The notes under the pieces: generated by a model
The model's database searches: none
The model's input: only the letters and a program-made list of their open reading frames with translations
What the model was told of the DNA's origin: nothing
Part shown: piece by piece, positions 24,426 to 32,914 of the stretch
How positions within the stretch are numbered: the stretch's first letter is position 1
How the letters are laid out: each line of letters starts with the position of its first letter
NCBI GenBank assembly: GCA_903927935.1
Contig: CAIYOV010000230.1
Span: forward strand, 1-34,761
DNA length: 34,761 bases
Direction: 5' to 3'
DNA from: an uncultured Bacteroidota bacterium
GTDB lineage: Bacteria > Bacteroidota > Bacteroidia > Chitinophagales > LD1
Made by a program: the position numbers and the translations under genes

Positions 24426-25604
24426 TTGATTCAGCTTTCCGATAAAAAAATTCTCATCACAGGTGGTACCGGTCATCTTGGTTCCGCGCTGATTCATTTT
24501 TTAGTGAAAGAAAAGAATGTTCAGCCGAAAAATATTCGAGTATTCTATCTCAAAAATTCTCCAACTAATTCCCTGAATGATATTTCCGGTCTTGATTTTT
24601 TTGCGGGCAATGTTTTGAATGCAGAAGAGGTCGAATCTGCCTGTCAGGATGCGCAGCTTGTATTTCACATGATTGGCTTAACCACTTTTGATCCGAGACA
24701 GAAGAGAATGCAATGGTTGGTTAATGTAGGAGGAACAAGAAATGTTTTAGAAGCAGTTCGAAAGTCAAACACGATTGAAAAGTTGTGTTATACCAGTACG
24801 GTCAATTCGCTTGCAGCTCCGAATCCCGTTGGCAGTATCGGAAATTTCGAAAACAGCAAGCCCTATTTGAATAAGCCGCGGTTGCATTCGTTCCGTTCGC
24901 GTGAAGAGACCTTGGGCTTTATCAAACATGCTCATAAAGACAAAAAGGAGAACTGGGAAAGACGAATCGAAATCGGTTATTTCGATTCGAAACTTGCTGC
25001 ACAGGAACTGGTGAATGAATATGTGCGACAATACAATCTGAACGCGGTTTCTGTTTTGCCCGGTACCATGTTCGGTGCGTATGATTTTTTGATTGGAACA
25101 GGCTTGTATCTGCTTTCACTTTATAAAAATAAAATGCCGGTGGTGTTAAATGGAGGTTTACCACTGGCACACGTAATGGATGTTGCCGAAGGTCATACGC
25201 TGGCAATGGAAAGGGCAGAAGCAGGCAAACAGTATATTATGAGTGGCAGAGAAGAAGACAATCGTTCCTTTAAAGAAATGTGTAACATAATTGTTGATGT
25301 ATTGCAGAAAAAATTTCCTGATAAAAAGCTTCGCGCACCGGAAACACTAATTCCGAAATGGGTGGCATTGAGTGCTGCTTTTGTATCTGAAAAATATGCA
25401 ACGCTTTTTAACCAGCCAATGTTGTTGAGCAGAGATGCCGTTAATGCAGGCACGAACTTTCTTTATTATTCTTCAATAAACGCGAAACAAGATTTGGGTT
25501 ACCAGCCTAAGAGAAGTTTCCGCGAAGCCGCAGAGGAAATGCTCGAATACTATCTGGAAGAAAATTTACTGGAAGCGAAAGGGCGATTCGTTGATAAACG
25601 CTGA
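24426..25604 (+). CDS. NAD-dependent epimerase/dehydratase family protein (extended SDR)
   Basis: A 392-residue cytosolic enzyme with the NAD-binding loop ILITGGTGHLGSALIHF at the N-terminus, the strand LCYTSTVNSL carrying the catalytic serine/threonine, and the catalytic pair Y-x-x-x-K in GYFDSKLAAQE. SVLPGTMFGAYD and LAHVMDVAEGHTLAMERAEAG are typical of extended SDRs such as dihydroflavonol-reductase or 3-beta-hydroxysteroid-dehydrogenase-like proteins. Substrate unknown. The only possible start is a TTG at 24426, since an in-frame TAG lies at 24417-24419; it is 1 nt after the upstream stop. The TGA stop directly abuts the TAA of the convergent ATPase gene. Confidence 0.88.
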   Translation: MIQLSDKKILITGGTGHLGSALIHFLVKEKNVQPKNIRVFYLKNSPTNSLNDISGLDFFAGNVLNAEEVESACQDAQLVFHMIGLTTFDPRQKRMQWLVNVGGTRNVLEAVRKSNTIEKLCYTSTVNSLAAPNPVGSIGNFENSKPYLNKPRLHSFRSREETLGFIKHAHKDKKENWERRIEIGYFDSKLAAQELVNEYVRQYNLNAVSVLPGTMFGAYDFLIGTGLYLLSLYKNKMPVVLNGGLPLAHVMDVAEGHTLAMERAEAGKQYIMSGREEDNRSFKEMCNIIVDVLQKKFPDKKLRAPETLIPKWVALSAAFVSEKYATLFNQPMLLSRDAVNAGTNFLYYSSINAKQDLGYQPKRSFREAAEEMLEYYLEENLLEAKGRFVDKR

Positions 25605-26003
25605 TTAAACGCGAAACTGCATTTCAATAGTAGCGCCTTTATCAGAGAACACCACAAGGTCTGCTAACTGCATCATCAGGAAAACACCGCGACCATGAGT
25701 TTTTTCTAAATTCTCCGGATCAGTAGGGTCTGGAAGATGGCCATAATCAAAACCGGGACCTTGGTCTTTAATCACAAAGGTTAGATTTTTTCCGCGGTCA
25801 TCTAATTCGTAGGTGATGGTTACATCTTTACTTTCATCGCATTTGTTGCCGTGAATGATGGCGTTATTAGCCGCTTCGGTCATAGAAATAAGAATATTTC
25901 CATACACATCATCTCCAATATTTATTTCGCTGCGCATGTCGTCAATAAACTTTTCTACTGCGGCAACGTTTTCGGGCTTAGAAGATATTTTGAGTGATTT
26001 CAC
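25605..26003 (-). CDS. RsbW/SpoIIAB-like serine-kinase-type ATPase (HATPase_c_2)
   Basis: A 132-residue GHKL ATPase. The N box MTEAANNAIIHGNK, the G1 box DQGPGFDY and the G2 box THGRGVFLM are all present. Proteins of this size and type act as anti-sigma factors or as kinases in partner-switching with STAS proteins. No STAS antagonist, PP2C phosphatase or sigma factor is encoded next to it here, so its partners must be elsewhere. The start is a GTG at 26003. A TAGTTTCG box 20 nt upstream may be the promoter. Confidence 0.88.
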   Translation of the reverse strand: MKSLKISSKPENVAAVEKFIDDMRSEINIGDDVYGNILISMTEAANNAIIHGNKCDESKDVTITYELDDRGKNLTFVIKDQGPGFDYGHLPDPTDPENLEKTHGRGVFLMMQLADLVVFSDKGATIEMQFRV

Positions 26004-26023
26004 GATTTGCTTTTGAGAGGTAT

Positions 26024-26031
26024 CGAAACTA
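26024..26031 (-). promoter_or_regulatory. Possible -7 box TAGTTTCG
   Basis: One mismatch to TAnnTTTG on the minus strand, 20 nt before the GTG at 26003. Confidence 0.3.
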
Positions 26032-26123
26032 TAAGAATTATTCAGTAAACAAATAAAGCAATCTCCACTGGTATTGCAAACACGTAAGTGAAAATTTATA
26101 ATACAATAAACACTTTGTGGAAA

Positions 26124-29100
26124 TTATTGTTGAATTGTGATATTCCTGAAATATTTTTCAGCCAAATTTTTGTAATACGGCTTTAAGCTTGGCGGAACAG
26201 TTTTGTATAAATCTACTTCGCTGTTTTTTGCTTTCAGATATTCTTCGAGTGAAGGAGGCATTTTACGTTCGGTTTCTTTACCGGTGTTTGACTCGCGCTC
26301 CTGCTTCTGGTCGCGTTCGCGCTGTGCGTTTTCGGCTTCTAATAATTTGGTAAGAATATCCTGCTGACGCTTCAAGGCTTCGGCAGTCAGGTTTTTGTTG
26401 ACGAGTTCTTTTTCATTTTGCTCCATTTGTTTAATGGCTTCGCCTAAGTTACCGAGCGAGTTTTTACCGTCTTTATTTTCCTGCTGATTTATTTTTTCAA
26501 GCTCTCTGCGAATCTGCGATTGCATTTGCGCCATTTCTGCAAACTCTTTACTGTGCTGACCGGTCTGCCCCTTTTCTCCCTTTCCTTCTTTCTTCATCAT
26601 TTCGCCCATCTGCTGCATTTTGTCTTTCAACTGCTTTTGCATTTTAGAAAGATTAGGAAGGCCATTGCCAGGCTTCTTGCACTTCATACACATTTTGGGT
26701 TTGCCATCGCTTTGCTGCTGGCTTTCGCTTTGCTTTTGCTGCATCTGTTGCAATGCTTCACTTAACATCAGCGCCAGGTTATTGTAACCGGTCATTACAA
26801 ACTGTTGGTTGCTCATGGATTTTACCACGTTCCGGTCTTCCATATCGCTTATAGCGCGTGTGAGGTATTTGTTGACGTTGGTGATTTCTTTCGTGATGAA
26901 TGATTTGATTTCGTCCTGTCTGCGCGCTACGGCATACAAACTGTCTTCCACCATTTTCGAATTCTCTTTAATGCGTTGCTGCTCCTTCATCAAATCAACA
27001 TACTTTGGATTGTTGATGCTGGTGTTCTTCATGTTGTTCATCAACTTCTCTTCATCGAAAGAAAGCTGCACGATATTTTCTAACAATTGACGAATGGCCT
27101 GCATATCTTCAGCTTCCTGTTCAGCATCCATTGACATTTTCATGCTCGAAAGTTTTTGCGCGGCATCTTTCATGTTGTTAGCCGCGCTTTTCTGATTTTT
27201 AGAAGCCTGCTGATTTTGTTTGGCATCCATATTCTGCTTGGCATCTTCCTGTTGTTTCTCGGCAGTTTCTAAACTCTTCTCTACCTCCTTAAAATCCTGT
27301 TCGCTCTTTGTTTCTTCGTTCAGCTTTTTTAAATCGGCTACATCTTTCTTTGCATCTTTTAAATCCTGATTGAGTTTATCCTGTTCTTTTTTTAAGTCTT
27401 CCTGAGCCTTCGCATCTTTTGCATCCGGATTTTTTTCTGCCTGTTTTGAAAGCTCTTCTTGTTTTTGCGCGAGCTTGTCTAACTTATCCGCAGTCTCTTG
27501 CAACTTCTGATCGAACTCTAATTTTTTGAACAACTCCAGCATCCGGTCGATTTCTTTTTCCATCTTCTCGTTGTCGGCTTTCATATCATCCATTTTATCG
27601 AGGGCGTCTTTCTTCTGCAGTTCTTCGAGCATCTTTTGCAGTTTCTCCATCATCTCTTTCATCTCCTTGTTCATCACCTGATCGAAAAGTTCCTGCAGGC
27701 GTTGTTGCTTTTCGGCAATTTCGGGTTTTACTTCTTTGAATTCATTTTGCTTCTCGAAGTTGTCGTTCATTTTCTTTTTAATCTCTTCGAGTTGTTGTTG
27801 CAATTCCTTTTGCTTCTCGATGTTTTGAGTAAGGTTCTTTTTGTCTTCCCAATTCAGGTTTTGTTTTTCCTGCAGTTTATCTTTCATGGCTGTGAGCTCA
27901 TTCTTTGCAGCTTCGGCTTTCTTCATGGCATCTTTTAAATCCTGTTTCAGTTCTTTGTTGTCTTTTGCCAGTTCTTTATTCAACTCGTTGAGCGAAGGCA
28001 TGGCAAAGTTCATCAACTCGCTTTTAGTGCTTTTGCTTCCGTGGATTCCATCGTTGTCCCACACCTCGAAATAGTAAGTGATTTTATCACCGGGCTTAAT
28101 GCCGAAGTCGGAAAGCTGCCAGTAGTAGGTGAAATGCGAAGCGATGCCGGGAGTAAAGTGCACATCCATTTCTTTTGTGATGCCGGTAGTAGAATCAGAG
28201 CGGGTAAGTTGATAATTGAAAGTGAGTTTGCGGATGCCGTAATCATCGGAAACCTCACCGATGTAGTAGAAATATTTTTGTGTGGCAGAATCGTTTTTCT
28301 CTTTCACCACAATCACCGGATACAAATCGGGCGTTACATTCAGCGAGTACGAAACGCTGTCGGCATCTTTTACGTTGCGGTTAGAAACCTTAATGGTGTA
28401 TTGCGCGCTTTGTAAAAACGATTTGCTGAAAGTGAATTCAACATCACCGGTTCGCTTAACGTTGTAAGCGGTATCGCCCACAGCAAACGAAATGGTTTCT
28501 ACATTTTGTGTGTTGAACTTCCAGGAAAGTTTGGTGCCTGCAGGGATTACCAGGTCGCCCATGTTTTTCAGCACCTCGTTGTGCTTGCCGGTATAGGGGG
28601 GATAGGTGCAGGCCACTTCGAAACCGGATACTACCGGTTTGGCTACTACATCAATGGTATATTCTTTACTGTGAAAGCCGTTAGCCGCAAATTGAAAGGT
28701 GATTGACTTTTGAAGATTGACGAATTCATAGGAGAATGAATTCCTGTCTTTCTTCTTCAGTTTAAAAATGTTTTTGTCGGCTTCTACAAATACTTCGCTG
28801 GGCAAAACGTCACCTTCAATTTTTACATCGAGGTTGAAGTTTTCGAATTGCAATGCCTTTAAATTCTTGTTCTGAATAACGAATTGAAAGGGCGCTTCTT
28901 TTTCGTAGAAGGTATCGTTGTGGTAAAGGCGTTTGGTTCCTTCTTTAATAACATTCGGAGCTGCTATGATGATGAAGAGAAACAAGAGCACCGGTGGCGC
29001 AAGATATTTGAGGTATTTTTTGTTGGAAGTTAAGTCGATGGCGAACGAAAAATCGATGGGTTTTAGTTCGAATGCTTTTTGGTCGATAGCTGCGAGGAGG

Positions 29101-29486
29101 AGTTGCGATTCGGTATTGGCAACGGCATGGTGCAGTTGAAGGATGTTGAGGAGTTTGTCCTGTATTTGTTTGAAGTGCGTGCCGATGATATTTGCCGCCT
29201 GTTCGTAGGAGATGATTTTACCTAAGCGGTAGTAGTGCAATAGCGGTATTAAGAAAAAATTAGCCGTGAAGGCAGCTGATGAGAGCAGAAAACCATAGAA
29301 CATAACCTTACGCAGACCGGTAGAGAGGTAGAAGTAATATTCCAGCAGGTTGATGACGAGAAAAAAGCCCAGCACATACACAGCCGAAAGGATAGCTCCG
29401 CGGATAAGTTGATTCGTGTAATACTTGCGAATGAACTTATCGAGCTTGCCGATGAGGGAGTTATAGGATGATGATGTTTGCGACAT
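26124..29486 (-). CDS. Large membrane-anchored coiled-coil protein, DUF4175 family
   Basis: A 1,120-residue protein. Two or three membrane helices lie in the first ~90 residues (LIRGAILSAVYVLGFFLVINLL, MFYGFLLSSAAFTANFFLIPLL) and another near 155-175 (YLAPPVLLFLFIIIAAP). A beta-rich periplasmic-type region follows (about 180-490), then a very long Lys/Glu/Gln-rich coiled coil (about 495-800) and more helical, Gln-rich sequence to the C-terminus. A MCMKCKKPGNG motif near residue 930 has a CxxC pair. Architecture and length fit the DUF4175 family of Bacteroidetes, whose function is not established. An ordinary start at 29486 is used. The strand bias of Lys/Glu codons produces several long open frames on the opposite strand, which are not genes. 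Confidence 0.85.
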   Translation of the reverse strand: MSQTSSSYNSLIGKLDKFIRKYYTNQLIRGAILSAVYVLGFFLVINLLEYYFYLSTGLRKVMFYGFLLSSAAFTANFFLIPLLHYYRLGKIISYEQAANIIGTHFKQIQDKLLNILQLHHAVANTESQLLLAAIDQKAFELKPIDFSFAIDLTSNKKYLKYLAPPVLLFLFIIIAAPNVIKEGTKRLYHNDTFYEKEAPFQFVIQNKNLKALQFENFNLDVKIEGDVLPSEVFVEADKNIFKLKKKDRNSFSYEFVNLQKSITFQFAANGFHSKEYTIDVVAKPVVSGFEVACTYPPYTGKHNEVLKNMGDLVIPAGTKLSWKFNTQNVETISFAVGDTAYNVKRTGDVEFTFSKSFLQSAQYTIKVSNRNVKDADSVSYSLNVTPDLYPVIVVKEKNDSATQKYFYYIGEVSDDYGIRKLTFNYQLTRSDSTTGITKEMDVHFTPGIASHFTYYWQLSDFGIKPGDKITYYFEVWDNDGIHGSKSTKSELMNFAMPSLNELNKELAKDNKELKQDLKDAMKKAEAAKNELTAMKDKLQEKQNLNWEDKKNLTQNIEKQKELQQQLEEIKKKMNDNFEKQNEFKEVKPEIAEKQQRLQELFDQVMNKEMKEMMEKLQKMLEELQKKDALDKMDDMKADNEKMEKEIDRMLELFKKLEFDQKLQETADKLDKLAQKQEELSKQAEKNPDAKDAKAQEDLKKEQDKLNQDLKDAKKDVADLKKLNEETKSEQDFKEVEKSLETAEKQQEDAKQNMDAKQNQQASKNQKSAANNMKDAAQKLSSMKMSMDAEQEAEDMQAIRQLLENIVQLSFDEEKLMNNMKNTSINNPKYVDLMKEQQRIKENSKMVEDSLYAVARRQDEIKSFITKEITNVNKYLTRAISDMEDRNVVKSMSNQQFVMTGYNNLALMLSEALQQMQQKQSESQQQSDGKPKMCMKCKKPGNGLPNLSKMQKQLKDKMQQMGEMMKKEGKGEKGQTGQHSKEFAEMAQMQSQIRRELEKINQQENKDGKNSLGNLGEAIKQMEQNEKELVNKNLTAEALKRQQDILTKLLEAENAQRERDQKQERESNTGKETERKMPPSLEEYLKAKNSEVDLYKTVPPSLKPYYKNLAEKYFRNITIQQ

Positions 29487-29688
29487 TATTATTACAATGA
29501 TAGAACGATTGCGCGAAAGGTTTGTTGTTGGGAAACATTTTTTAACCCCCGGACCGGTAATGCTTGTTCAAGAACGAATACAAATGTGAGTTATTGAAAT
29601 GGTGGGGCAGCTGTAGAATTTGCAAAACTGAGCCGGCAAGGCGAATTATGTTGTGGCGGTTGCTGCGGCAAATGGGATAATTCCACTG
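29487..29688. other. Non-coding stretch between the DUF4175 gene and the repeat locus
   Basis: About 200 nt that hold one ACCGGT site (29553-29558) and a weak -7-like box, TATCATTG, near 29494-29501 (minus) for the DUF4175 gene. I see no hairpin, no RNA gene and no believable reading frame. Confidence 0.5.
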
Positions 29689-30039
29689 CTAATAGAGGAG
29701 GAAAATGTACACGGTTTTGACCGGCTTGGCTTTAAACACAGACTGGGTGGAAAGCAGGCGCATGCCGCAATAGTTCAGGCACGTATCGCAGCCGCTGAGA
29801 CATATGCCGCAATCACTCAGGCATATGCCGTAGCCATTCAGACACCTGCCGCAATCGCTAAGACATGTGCCGCAGCCATTGAAACACGTACCGCGACCGC
29901 TGAGACACATGCCGTAACTACTGCGACATGTGCCGCGACCGTTCAGACATATGCCTCATCCCTTGCGACACATGCCGCAACCATTGAGGCACGTACCGTT
30001 GCCGCTACGGCAACCCAATAAAATGCCAAAAAGCATCAT
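29689..30039 (-). pseudogene. Broken gene for a Cys/Gly heptapeptide-repeat protein
   Basis: Read on the minus strand from ATG 30039, the frame gives a short hydrophobic start MMLFGILLGC, then 12 heptapeptides of the type C-L-(S/N)-G-C-G-x, then a 23-residue tail ending at TAG 29689-29691. A TGA at 29956-29958 (third repeat from the N-terminus, where most copies have TGC or CGC) interrupts it after 27 codons. The case for this frame is the variation among the repeats: changes at the third codon positions of this frame dominate and many are silent (TGC/TGT, GGC/GGT), whereas on the other strand third positions are the most conserved. MMLFGILLGC could be the end of a lipoprotein signal, but it is short and lacks a basic residue. 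It lies 47 nt after the peptide-binding protein gene on the same strand. Function unknown; metal or redox chemistry would be a guess. Confidence 0.45.
29761..30012. repeat. 12 x 21-bp tandem repeat array
   Basis: Twelve contiguous 21-bp units, no spacers and no length variation. Positions 3, 6, 15, 20 and 21 of the unit are invariant (T, C, T, C, A on the plus strand); positions 1, 2, 10, 13, 14 and 16 vary most. The unit start CGTAC/CGTAT recurs at units 2, 7 and 12, spaced five apart, which hints at a higher-order duplication of five units. The constant phase (21 = 7 codons) keeps any reading frame open through expansions and contractions. Confidence 0.97.
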
Positions 30040-30086
30040 TTTTGGTTTAAAAATGAGAAAATAGGGGTTTTTTCTTCTACTTGGCT

Positions 30087-31823
30087 TTATTTGTCTAGCC
30101 ATACCTCCCGGAAGTTGCGATACTCCATACCGTTGTTGGGGTAGTTTTTTACGTAAGGCTGAAGCAGTCTGCGGTTCATGCTGTAGTAAATGAGCAGTAC
30201 CGGTGCATCGTCTACAATGGTCTGGTCGAGTTGGGCGTAGATTTTGTTGCGCTCTGCGGCATTGGTGGTTACCAACGATTTTTCGTAAAGGGCATCGAAG
30301 GTGGCGTTTTTATACCTGGTAGGATTGGCATACGAAGCTTCTTCCATAGTGGCAGGAACATTTTTGCCGTAGAAGAGGTTGAAGAAATTATTCGGGTCGG
30401 GGTAATCGGCCACCCAGCCGAAGCGCCAGAAATTTGTTTTACCGGTCTCGACATTGTTGGTGTGCTGCGCCCACACCACCTGCGTGAGTTCGATTTGAAT
30501 ATTGAGGTTATCGGTGAGCATGGTTTTAATGGCCTCTGCCACATCCTGGTTGCGCCCGCCACCACTGTTTATCTCGAGGGTGATTTTAGGAAAGCCCTTG
30601 CCATCGGGGTAACCGGCTTTTGCGAGATAATCCTTGGCTTTTTTTACATCGAAGGTGTAGCCCTTTACCTGCGCGTTATCGTAACCGGGCATGCCCAGTG
30701 GCGCAAAGCCATACATTGCGGGAACGCCCTCGCCCTTGGCGGTGTAGTCGGCAATTTTTACACGGTCGAGTGCATAGTTGAATGCGAGGCGAATATTTTT
30801 GTTTTGAAAAATTTTATCGGGTACGAGGAAGCCGTAAAACTGATTAGAATATTCGGGCGTTACCTGCAACTGAAATTTTTTGTACTCGCCTTTCAGGTTT
30901 TTTTGCTCGTCAAGAATCTGGTCGATCATAGAAAAAGGCAGGCGGTATTTCATTTCGAGGTTGCCTTTAGACAGTTCGAGCATTTCGGTTTTATCTTCTT
31001 TAATGAAAGAAATTTTAATTCCGTCCATGTAAGGAAGCTGGTTGCCGAATTCATCTTTGCCCCAGTATTTTTCGTTGCGCGCCATTACCACGGCTTCATC
31101 GGCTTTCAATGCTTTTAAAACAAAGGGACCGGTGCCTACGGTGTGGTAAAGAATATCGCCTTTGTATTTTTCAACAGCCTCATGCGGAAACACCGAAGCA
31201 AACGGTAAGCCCAAGCGGTTCAGAAAATCGGCATACGGTTTTACGAGAGTTATCTGAAAAGTAGAATCGTCTACTGCTTTTACGCCAAGTGCAGCAGATT
31301 CATCGGCATCGTGCTGCTTTTTTTCGCGGGCAGAATAAAGCGCAGCAGCACCTTTAATGATATCGCGGTAAAAACTAAAGCCCTGATTTTTTGCATCGGG
31401 TGTGCAGAGCCGATTGAAGCAATATACAAAATCATGAGCGGTCATAATGCGGCCTTTGCCATCGGTGAAACAGGCATCGTCATGAAAAACCACACCGGTA
31501 CGCAAATGGAAAGTGTAAACGGTGGCAGAGGAATCTACATCCCAGCTTTTAGCGAGCAATGGCTCAATGGTTAAATCTTTCGAGTTGAAATAAACCAGTC
31601 CTTCGTAAATCTGGGTGACAATCCGGTGGCCGGTTACTTCGGTTACGCCCTGCGGGTATAAGGTTTTTAAAAACTCTACTTCGTTATAGCGAAACACACC
31701 ACCGTATTTTACACCTCCCTTGGCGGTGCGTTTTTCGGCAGAAGAAGTTTTGGTGTTGTTGCCGCAGGAAGTAAACAATGCAACAGAAAGAAGAACAATG
31801 GCAAAGCGATAACAGGAATGCAT
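30087..31823 (-). CDS. Oligopeptide/dipeptide ABC transporter substrate-binding lipoprotein (SBP family 5)
   Basis: A 578-residue lipoprotein (signal MHSCYRFAIVLLSVALFTSC, cysteine near 20) that binds peptides outside the inner membrane. Family 5 signatures are the GGVFRYNEVEFLKTLYPQG opening, TQIYEGLVYFNSKDLTIEPLLAKSWDV, the FHLRTGVVFHDDACF strand, VGTGPFVLK and MARNEKYWG, and the C-terminal FWRFGWVADYPDPNNFFNLFYG. It is complete. The permease and ATPase genes of the transporter are not adjacent, which is frequent for this family in the phylum. The neighbour upstream encodes a proline iminopeptidase, which would suit peptide use. Confidence 0.94.
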   Translation of the reverse strand: MHSCYRFAIVLLSVALFTSCGNNTKTSSAEKRTAKGGVKYGGVFRYNEVEFLKTLYPQGVTEVTGHRIVTQIYEGLVYFNSKDLTIEPLLAKSWDVDSSATVYTFHLRTGVVFHDDACFTDGKGRIMTAHDFVYCFNRLCTPDAKNQGFSFYRDIIKGAAALYSAREKKQHDADESAALGVKAVDDSTFQITLVKPYADFLNRLGLPFASVFPHEAVEKYKGDILYHTVGTGPFVLKALKADEAVVMARNEKYWGKDEFGNQLPYMDGIKISFIKEDKTEMLELSKGNLEMKYRLPFSMIDQILDEQKNLKGEYKKFQLQVTPEYSNQFYGFLVPDKIFQNKNIRLAFNYALDRVKIADYTAKGEGVPAMYGFAPLGMPGYDNAQVKGYTFDVKKAKDYLAKAGYPDGKGFPKITLEINSGGGRNQDVAEAIKTMLTDNLNIQIELTQVVWAQHTNNVETGKTNFWRFGWVADYPDPNNFFNLFYGKNVPATMEEASYANPTRYKNATFDALYEKSLVTTNAAERNKIYAQLDQTIVDDAPVLLIYYSMNRRLLQPYVKNYPNNGMEYRNFREVWLDK

Positions 31824-31867
31824 ACGGCTGATTTTTAGTGGCGCGAATAACGGGATTTCTGATTGAA

Positions 31868-32902
31868 TCAGAATTTTTTCTGGTCTACGTTTTTAATGAA
31901 ATCAATAATGCCCGGATAATACTCTTGCTGTGCATCCCACATGCTTAAGTGACCACCGGTTGGGCAGTAGAGGTATTTTCCGTGCTGAACCAGTTTGCTC
32001 ATCTCTTCCATTTCTTCGGGGTTCATGGTGTCGTAATGCGAGCCAATCATTAAAGTTGGAACGGAAAGATTTTTTAAACGCGTCCAGCATTCCCAACCCA
32101 CTAATCTTCCACCGGGAACAAACTCACTTGGTCCCTGTAATATTTCATACACCGGTTGATTGATATGCTTAAAAGAACGCAGCACCGGTTCCGGCCAATC
32201 TTTAGCCGGCTTGCGCAAAATGTGCTGACAGTAATATTCATCGAACACCAATTGCTGATACACCGGGTTGGCGAAATTGTTTTTCTTTTCAAAACTCTCT
32301 AATGAATCAACCAAACTCTTGCGCATTTGCTCGCGAAGTTTTGCGTTATAGGCTCCATACTTTGCAAAGTCGGCAGTCATGTTCGAAACGATAAGACCTT
32401 TAAGGTTTTGCTGATATTTAAGTGCATATTCCATTCCTAAAATCCCGCCCCACGAATTTCCGAGCAGATAGAAATTGTCTTTGTTCAAACTAAGTGCAAC
32501 GCGCACCTGCTCTACTTCTTCTACAAACCGGGCAAGCGTCCATAACGAAGAATCGGTGGGCTGGTCGCTGTAATAACTTCCTAATTGGTCGTACTCAATT
32601 AATTCAAAACCTTCCTTAGGAAGAAATGCTTCGAAGCATTCCATGTATTCGTGTGTAAGAGCAGGTCCGCCATGCAGCAACAAAATTTTTATACGCGGAT
32701 TATTGCCGATTTTTTTCGTCCATATTTTAAAGGTTCCTTTCGGTGTTTGCACCGGTATCATTTTTACTCCGGCATTTTCGGTTTCTTCTTTGGTGTAGCT
32801 GAAATATTTTTCGAGGGAAGGATTGTCGTTTGTGGTTTCTTGTTTGTTGTTGCAGCCGGTTAACAGGAAAATTGAAAAAAGAAGGACAAGGATATTTTTC
32901 AT
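31868..32902 (-). CDS. Proline iminopeptidase-like alpha/beta hydrolase (S33), lipoprotein
   Basis: A 344-residue protein with a lipoprotein signal (MKNILVLLFSIFLLTGC). The alpha/beta hydrolase core has the oxyanion motif LLLHGGPALTHEY, the DQLGSYYSD motif typical of proline iminopeptidases, nucleophile S150 in GNSWGG, the acid in GSHYDTMNPEEM and the histidine in PTGGHLSMWD. It should remove N-terminal proline from peptides. Being lipid-anchored, it would act outside the cytoplasm, unlike classical cytosolic forms. It is 44 nt from the peptide-binding protein gene on the same strand and 12 nt from the ceramidase-like gene. Confidence 0.92.
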   Translation of the reverse strand: MKNILVLLFSIFLLTGCNNKQETTNDNPSLEKYFSYTKEETENAGVKMIPVQTPKGTFKIWTKKIGNNPRIKILLLHGGPALTHEYMECFEAFLPKEGFELIEYDQLGSYYSDQPTDSSLWTLARFVEEVEQVRVALSLNKDNFYLLGNSWGGILGMEYALKYQQNLKGLIVSNMTADFAKYGAYNAKLREQMRKSLVDSLESFEKKNNFANPVYQQLVFDEYYCQHILRKPAKDWPEPVLRSFKHINQPVYEILQGPSEFVPGGRLVGWECWTRLKNLSVPTLMIGSHYDTMNPEEMEEMSKLVQHGKYLYCPTGGHLSMWDAQQEYYPGIIDFIKNVDQKKF

Positions 32903-32914
32903 AGGGCGTGAATT

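Noticed and set aside
26520-28467. Several plus-strand frames of 60-124 residues
   Set aside because: They are mirror frames of the coiled coil and the preceding region of the DUF4175 protein.
29761-30012. CRISPR array
   Set aside because: Units are directly joined without spacers and vary in sequence; no cas genes are near.
29653-30021. Plus-strand Ala/Thr-rich reading frame of 122 residues through the 21-bp array
   Set aside because: Its third codon positions are the most conserved among the repeat units, the opposite of protein selection; the openness follows from the 21-bp period.
29487-30086. tRNA or other structured RNA in the longest intergenic region
   Set aside because: No cloverleaf, no TTC-arm consensus and no strong hairpin were found; the region is accounted for by the array.
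30231-31118. Plus-strand frame of 295 residues
   Set aside because: Antisense to the clearly coding peptide-binding protein gene, with no recognisable domain.
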